From Polytrichum commune (taxonomy: Eukaryota > Streptophyta > Polytrichopsida > Polytrichales > Polytrichaceae), in assembly GCA_950295325.1 (NCBI GenBank), contig OX485803.1:6200001-6264000 (forward strand): 64,000 nucleotides of DNA. The letters are read 5' to 3'. The position numbers and the translations under genes were made by a program. Shown here one piece after another: positions 58,366-64,000 of the stretch (its first letter is position 1; the number at the start of each line of letters is the position of its first letter). The notes under the pieces were generated by a model. It searched no databases, was not told the DNA's origin, and saw only the letters and a program-made list of their open reading frames with translations.

Positions 58366-59337
58366 ACCTGCAACATGTTGAATAGCGAGACGAGCTAGCT
58401 AGCTGAATGCGCCAAACAAACCCCAAAAGATTTTATCCGAAAAGGCCAAAAAGCAACAGGAATGCATGGATGTTGTAAGGTACTTCCTGGTTTGTTTATA
58501 GGATAACGTACTCTAGTAATTCATTTCTGTGCAATTTGCATGACTCTCAACCAATATATATATGTATATGACGACTTTGTGGGAAAATAAAATAAAAAAT
58601 CAAGAATGCTCGTGTTTTAAAAGTCGAAGCAGGATGCACTCTAGTATAATGGCATTCACATTTAAAGAGCTCTGAATTTAGATTAGTCATGTTTTGAGAC
58701 ATGTCACTACAGATGACGATAAGAAAGAAAGATGCTACAAGATTAAAAAGTCATTGGATCGAAAGCCATGGCCTCCACCCACCCGAAACTCAGTCAGGCA
58801 ACTTCCCAAAAAGCAGAGCCGACAGCAAGTATGGAAGTGATAATAAAAATATGATCCTTGGCTTTCCCAATCCCACGGAAGAACATGTGTTATTATTATT
58901 ATTATTATTTTTATAATAAAATTTTAAAATTTTAATCCAGACATAGAGCATTTCATCCATAATTTCTAGTTTTGGTTCATGAGCAAATCAATTACATCCC
59001 ATGAACAATTTGAGTAGTTGGATGTCTAAAACAATTGTAACTTGTCATCTATTTTCCTCTCACTGGTTATCTAAGTGGAGAGCACTTCCAACAAGTTTCA
59101 TATGCTTTTCTATCCACACAAAGAATGATTTTTATTCATAACTTACGGTCTCTTTCTCCCCCCATAAGCAAATCGGTTATGTCCCACAAATGACTTGAGT
59201 AGGTGGATGTCTCATTGTATTATAACTCGCCAGCTCGTACATGACATGAGATCATGGCCTTGTTGACAAATTTCTATAGAAGTTATATGTAGCTCCACTC
59301 ATGGTATAGCATGTAAGTTATGTTACTTGTACGTTTC
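58366..59337. other. Intergenic, no gene seen
   Basis: AT-rich. An (ATT)n run lies near 58893-58912. ORF 58701-58916 has no recognisable domain. Confidence 0.35.
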
Positions 59338-59772
59338 ATAATATTATTCAGCCATGTGGATTGGTTCCACGACCTTGAAATATGTCAATTATATTATGTG
59401 TAGCCCCCGAACAAAGTAAGAATATCCGTTTCCTATTCACACGTTCAAGTTGGCACTTGGAAAATTTGAGTGGAATTATACTACTGACACTATTCACAAG
59501 AATGACTATTCTTCCCACCACTATTCACATGAAACCTTGTTCATCATGGTGATTTTCACTGAAATTACTATTCATAGCATCACTATCATTGGAAATACTG
59601 ACACTATTCATAATATTCATAATATTTCTACCGGCACCATTTATTATTCATACCGGCGTCAATTTCTTCCTATCTTCCAAGTTTCTTCCCATGAAGTTTA
59701 GATACTGGAGGCCCATGTCAGATGCTAAATATAACCCTAAACACAACCATGCAACCGAATAATGTTTCGTTA
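59338..59772 (+). mobile_element. Dispersed MITE with CATAATATTATTC ends (copy 2)
   Basis: Direct-orientation copy of 15862-16276, about 435 bp. It has local expansions of CACTATTCA-like units (about 59485-59630) that are fewer in the first copy. Ends TCATAATATTATTCAGCCAT and CATGCAACCGAATAATGTTT pair imperfectly. Confidence 0.75.
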
Positions 59773-59790
59773 TTGGCACATCAATTCTGA

Positions 59791-60366
59791 GGGGCGCTTC
59801 ACACTATGGCCGAAGGTGGAGAGGCTGTCAATTTCCACCAATCAAATTGCAAGAAACCAAGAGTTCGGCCTCTCAACCCTTCACACTATGGCCAAACTCC
59901 AAAGGCTGTCGCAATTTAAAATGATAACTTCTTGAAGGAGGCAATGGACCTTCGAAGGAAGTTTGGGTCGGACGGCAATGGTAATCCAAACTATGGCCGA
60001 TCGAGAGGCTGTCAATTTTTTTTCATTAAAAAATGGATCATTGACAAGATCTTGGCTGTTAGATTGAAGGGGTTATTATATTGAGCAAGGAATAAAGTGG
60101 GATGCTCCTTTGGGTTTGGACTTTGGGCTTGGCCTTTGGAGGCTTCACACTATGGCTGTCCAAGTGGAGAGGCCGTGGGAGTTCATGGCCAAAGGTTTGG
60201 ACTTTGGGCTTGGTCTTTGGAGGCTTCACACTATGCCCGACCGAAGGCTCCACTTCCTATACTTTATTGGCTATTTTCAGCCCATTTCGTTGGACTCTCA
60301 ACAAAGTTTGGCCACTCATCAATCCCATGGCCTCTCGACTTGGACAGCCATAGTGTGAAGCGGCCC
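59791..60366. mobile_element. PIF/Harbinger-like element, 576 bp, TGA duplication, internally repeated ends
   Basis: Ends GGGGCGCTTCACACTATGGC and GCCATAGTGTGAAGCGGCCC are inverted repeats, flanked by TGA (59788-59790 and 60367-60369). The terminal motif CTTCACACTATGG recurs internally near 59886, 60143 and 60226, each followed by GCCGA- or GCTGTC-type sequence, so the element has a nested or amplified end structure. ORFs inside (for example 60097-60369) are repeat artefacts. Confidence 0.75.
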
Positions 60367-60393
60367 TGAGTTTGGTAGTTGAGTTGTAGCCAC

Positions 60394-60621
60394 CAATGAA
60401 CGGGGGAGTCTTGACTGCAATTTACAGGTGAGCTGGTTGAGTTTGAGAAATGACCGTTTGAAGTTCAAGACTTCAAGGAAACTACCTATCATTCTAGACG
60501 AATCTAAAGAATATACCTCAAATAAAATAAAGAAAAACCGAAAGATGTCAACATGTGACCCGTTGGTCATAGAAACACTAAATCTCGACCGATTATGCCC
60601 AAAAATCTCCCCCGGCCACTG
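60394..60621 (+). mobile_element. hAT-type MITE, 228 bp (copy)
   Basis: Starts CAATGAACGGGGGAG and ends CCCCCGGCCACTG. Flanking octamers GTAGCCAC (60386-60393) and GTAGCCGC (60622-60629) match at 7 of 8 positions. Confidence 0.8.
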
Positions 60622-60729
60622 GTAGCCGCTGTGCTGTATCATTGACACTGAAAGGCCACCCTCAAGTTACTGTAACTTGTTATAAGTTATGGTACAATAA
60701 CTTATTATACTACTGCCGGCAAGGAATTG

Positions 60730-61870
60730 AGAGCAGAGGTTGTCCAATGTCTCCTTCGTGCCTTGTCACCTCTGGAGTCTGCACAAAACATCTACAGGAC
60801 CATAGCTTGTTTGACAAAGTGTGTGGAGCTGCTCCCCCCATCGTTGCTTCGTGATTGTTATGTTCAGTTCTTGATGTGGGTCGTTGAGCTGTAGCACATG
60901 TTGGGTTGCACGAGTTCGGGGGCTTGACAATAATGGAGCTTGGAGCTTGGAGCTTGGAGCTTGGGCTGGGTTCATGATGTGAGTTGAGTTGACGCAATTC
61001 TGACAACAGCAATGAAAAGAATGTGCACTGCACTGTGGATCAGGTGTACCATAGCTTTACTTCAACAAAGAATTCACCCCCTAATGCATACCTACCTACC
61101 ATGGTAGTCTTCTTGTTGCTCTTACTACGCAGCCTCTGGAGGCTGCACAATCAATCTTCATATAAATCCATGCCTCCTGTGGCAAAGTATGGCGAGATCA
61201 CTGCATCCATGGTTCCTCTGTCGTTTTGCTTAAGACTCTTCCCGAGAATTGGCTGCTGAAGCTTACACTGCAGAGCCTACTAGCCCCTTCTTGCTCTTTC
61301 GTCTCTCCAGAGCAATTACCTCCATAGCCGTTGTCTTCGCATCTGTAATGTATCTCCAGGTTCACTCTTGTATGTGATTCAGCTCCGTTCTCCATTTGGG
61401 GTTCTGGGTAGTTGGGTTGTGGCCCCTATGTTGCGAAAACAATTGGCTAAGAATCCGCACACGAGAATCTGGGGTTGTTGCTCATTTGCTTCTGGAGGTT
61501 GCACATCATCATGTCCATGCCTTCTTTGACAAAGTATGGCGATATCCCTTCATGCATTGGTCATCTGTAGTTCTGCTTATGTGTGTTCTTCCTGGCCTAA
61601 TTCTTGAGTTCGACAAAGTTAGCTCTTCCCAAGAATTACTCCCGAGGCTTACGGTGCAGAGCTCGTCCCATTCTTGCTCTTTCGCCTGTCCACAGCAATT
61701 CCCGCCCCTCCTCTCCATAACTGTTTTCTTGGCATCTGTGGTTCATCTCTAGCTCCGCTCCTGTACACGATTCATGGCTCCGTCGATCTTCTTTTGGATT
61801 TTTGGGTAGTTGGGTTGTGGCCCCTGTGGTGCGAAAAAGATTGGCTAAGAATCTGGGGTTAGGCTGCAAC
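60730..61870 (+). repeat. Repeated leader (about 3 diverged units of 360-400 bp) upstream of the F-box gene
   Basis: CTCTGGAGKCTGCACA or CTGGAGGTTGCACA plus GACAAAGTRTGGCG-like sequence recurs near 60770, 61132 and 61492. The 3' halves of the last two units also match (CTTGCTCTTTCGYCTSTCCA, then GTTGGGTTGTGGCCCCT at 61411 and 61809, spacing 398 bp). A small GGAGCTT repeat (four units) sits at about 60936-60964. No conserved long reading frame is seen, so it is probably promoter or non-coding leader. Confidence 0.7.
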
Positions 61871-62432
61871 CTGAGTGGAGGCAAATGTGTCTGCTAGGAG
61901 GACTGATTCGTGTGCGTGAGTTGCTGGGTTTCTTTTGCTGCGATTGGTTTAGGCGAGGAACTGGATCTGACTAATGTGCTTTTGCGCAGCGGTGATTTGC
62001 GGTCAAGGCACCACCACCTGAGCTAGTCCATACAACGACCTGCCACCTTCTTAGGAATTCTTGCGTCTTGAAGTCTTGGGTTGACCTCTACGAAACTCTG
62101 AAGAACCCCTTGTCTGTAATCATCAGGCAGGCAAATTCCAGCATCAGTGTTATCTTAGGTGATCTGAGGACCCGGGCACTTGAAGATACTTAAAGATACT
62201 CGAGCTTGCCGATTACCTCACTGGAATACCACAGCCTTGAGTATCACTCTCGGTTGTAAGCGCCTCGAATGTGCACCAACAAATTCCTCACCCAAAGCGA
62301 TCAATTTCGTTCCAGAGGTCAGGACATGGTAGGATTGTAGGAATTATCAGACACTTTATGCCCATCTTGTACCTACAACCCTCAAACGGTTTTCTGCCTT
62401 GAAGGCTGCCTGGATTCTACACAGAAGCAGCC
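61871..62432. promoter_or_regulatory. 5' leader/promoter region of the F-box gene
   Basis: No gene of its own. It precedes the F-box start codon and presumably contains its 5' UTR. No TATA box or intron could be assigned with confidence. Confidence 0.3.
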
Positions 62433-63332
62433 ATGGATACATTCATGGAGGATCTGAGCTCGCCTCTTTACAAAGAGACGAGTCAGAGTGCAATTCATGA
62501 AGTAGTTGATGGTGGACGAATGCATCGACAATGTGTCATGGCGTCCTCAAACGAGGATTTCGATTTCGATTACCTGAAGAGACCGGGGATGGAAGGAGAA
62601 AGTGCAGTGATGCAGAGGCCAGCAGCATCATCACTCACAAAGGGGATTGCAAAACCTCGACAAAGTTACGAGGGATTAATGCAAAGCAGGGATTGCAAAA
62701 CCTCAAGCGCAGAAGAAGATCCATGGAACAAACTCAGCGATGACATGATGGAGGACATCCTTGCCAGGCTTCCCTTGTTCCCCCTGAAAGCCTCGAAAAA
62801 GGTTTGCAAGCGATGGCATGCCGTCACGAGCACACCGGAATTCGAAGCTCTCCACATGGAACTCGGAGAACCACAACCCTGGCTGGTCTGTTACGGAATG
62901 AACCATCTCGTCCCAAACAAATCACATGCATTTGCCTTCAACCATGATTCCAACACATGGATCACCCTCCCCCCCTTGCAATTCCCTCCTCACAATTTCG
63001 GCTCCCTGGCAGGGTTTAATGGGTTGGTGACTGCCATAGCTGGCCCCGGTGAGAATCGGCTCAAGTATAAGCTCACTGAAACAGCATCCACATCTTCATC
63101 GTTTGCAGACCAATGGTGGGAGACTCCGATGATGGCCTTCCCTCGGTACACACCCGTGGTGGGTGTGGAGCAAAGGACCGGAAGAAGTGGCACTGGCCAT
63201 AAGATTGTGGTGGCAGGTGGTGTGCCGGATTTTGAGCCCGAGCACATGGCTGTGGAGGTCTTCGACTCCGAGACTGGTGAGCTGCATGCTTCTCTTCCAT
63301 TTGTTTACAGACTTCACTTGTGTTGCTCATAG
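62433..63332 (+). CDS. F-box protein (F-box/kelch-type), 5' exon, continues or ends in repeats
   Basis: The ATG at 62433 opens 299 codons. Residues about 96-140 are an F-box: PWNKLSDDMMEDILARLPLF, then CKRWHAVTSTPEF. It is followed by PWLVCYG, FNHDSNTWITLPPLQFP and GLVTAIAG, which fit the first blades of a kelch or F-box-associated beta-propeller. Then come KIVVAGGVPDFEPEHMAVEV and FDSETGEL, a further kelch-like strand. F-box proteins recruit substrates to SCF ubiquitin ligases through SKP1. A strong donor (ACTG then GTGAGC) at 63276 suggests exon 1 ends there and that the 63277-63332 extension is intronic; the rest of the propeller would lie beyond the window. The N-terminal 95 residues are Ser-rich and unrecognised. 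Substrate unknown. Confidence 0.8.
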   Translation: MDTFMEDLSSPLYKETSQSAIHEVVDGGRMHRQCVMASSNEDFDFDYLKRPGMEGESAVMQRPAASSLTKGIAKPRQSYEGLMQSRDCKTSSAEEDPWNKLSDDMMEDILARLPLFPLKASKKVCKRWHAVTSTPEFEALHMELGEPQPWLVCYGMNHLVPNKSHAFAFNHDSNTWITLPPLQFPPHNFGSLAGFNGLVTAIAGPGENRLKYKLTETASTSSSFADQWWETPMMAFPRYTPVVGVEQRTGRSGTGHKIVVAGGVPDFEPEHMAVEVFDSETGELHASLPFVYRLHLCCS

Positions 63333-63354
63333 TTTTGTGCCCTCCGCATTTAGG

Positions 63355-63950
63355 GTGGAGTCTCAGCTGCTCACTAGGATTATGGTCTTTCGGGATGCCA
63401 AAATTTCCCACTTTTTAACAGGAATTGGTTTACCCTTCGTAGAGGAGAGAATTGGTCGTCACCGAGCAAATGTCAGAAGTGTCTCAGCTGCTCATTAGGG
63501 TTATGGTCTTTCGGAATGCCAGATTTGCCCACCCTTGTACAGGCATTTCTCTTTCGTAGAGTTGAGAGTTGGTCCTCACCGAGCAGATTTCAGGTGGAAT
63601 CTCAGCTGCTCACTAGAGTTATGGTCGTTTAGAATGCCGAATTTGCCTTGACTTGTATAGGCATTTCTTTTTCGTAGAGCAGAGAATTGGTCCTCACCAA
63701 GAAAATTTCAGGTGGAATTCAGCTGCTAGGAATATGGTCTCTCGGAATGCCAGATTTTTTCAACCTTGTTCAGGCATTTCTCCTGCGTACAGTAGAGAAT
63801 TGATCCTCGCCGAGAAATTTCAAGGAGTCTCAGCTGCTTTCTAGGGTTACGGTTTTTCGGAATGCCAAGTTTGCCGACCTATGTCCGGCATTTCTCCTTC
63901 GTAGAGAAGGAAACTGTTCCTCACTGAGTGATCTCGAATTCAACCTGCAG
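63355..63950. repeat. Minisatellite, 5 units of about 111-121 bp, in or after the F-box gene
   Basis: CAGCTGCT recurs at 63364, 63485, 63603, 63720 and 63831. Each unit also has TTATGGTCKTTYRGAATGCC-type sequence, GGCATTTCT and CGTAGAG then GAATTGGTCCTCACCGAG. Units differ by several substitutions and small indels. It begins about 80 bp after the predicted exon 1 donor, so it is probably intronic; short open frames inside are not supported as coding. Confidence 0.9.
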
Positions 63951-64000
63951 CACCGTGAAATCCACCAAAAGCTGAGTCTGTAATAGCCACTCGGCAACCT

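Noticed and set aside
60097-60369. Three overlapping ORFs of 82-90 codons in different frames
   Set aside because: All lie within the TGA-flanked Harbinger-like element, where repeated CTTCACACTATGG units create open frames.
63073-63498. ORFs of about 110 codons over the F-box 3' part and the minisatellite
   Set aside because: Shadow frames of the F-box exon or repeat-driven frames with no conserved protein.

Overview
This window looks like nuclear DNA from a land plant. The genes have introns with GT..AG boundaries, and long AT-rich, repeat-packed intergenic spaces separate them. The recognisable products are plant ones: a FAD2-type desaturase, a long plant-style seipin, a malectin-like/LRR receptor and an F-box protein. 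Gene style and repeat load would suit a non-seed plant or another large, transposon-rich genome, but species cannot be fixed from the sequence alone.

Layout. 1-2780: 3' half of a non-LTR retrotransposon whose C-terminus reads as a CCHC knuckle plus restriction-like endonuclease, followed by a structured 3' UTR. 3171-3550: five 76-bp tandem repeats. 4910-8854: decayed malectin-like/LRR receptor gene with visible splice sites but several frame breaks. 11963-13090 (minus): intact FAD2-like desaturase. 13150-40650: mostly transposon-derived DNA, namely a hAT deletion derivative with a perfect 8-bp target duplication, several MITE families, Harbinger-like elements with 3-bp duplications, a tRNA-derived SINE family with target duplications, and a 5S rRNA-derived relic. 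41986-45725 (plus): two-exon seipin. 46900-51984 (minus): multi-exon nocturnin-like nuclease/phosphatase-fold protein, convergent with seipin. 52800-60620: more MITEs, including one with arms of about 120 bp nested in an older repeat. 62433 to the right edge (plus): F-box gene whose coding start lies downstream of a repeated leader and which runs into a minisatellite of about 118 bp.

The genes do not form an operon or obvious pathway, although FAD2 (ER oleate desaturation) and seipin (ER lipid-droplet biogenesis) both act in ER lipid metabolism. The most striking shared property is architectural. All four intact-looking genes have a local tandem duplication of about 300-400 bp at or just upstream of their 5' end; in two cases it includes the start codon or first coding exon.
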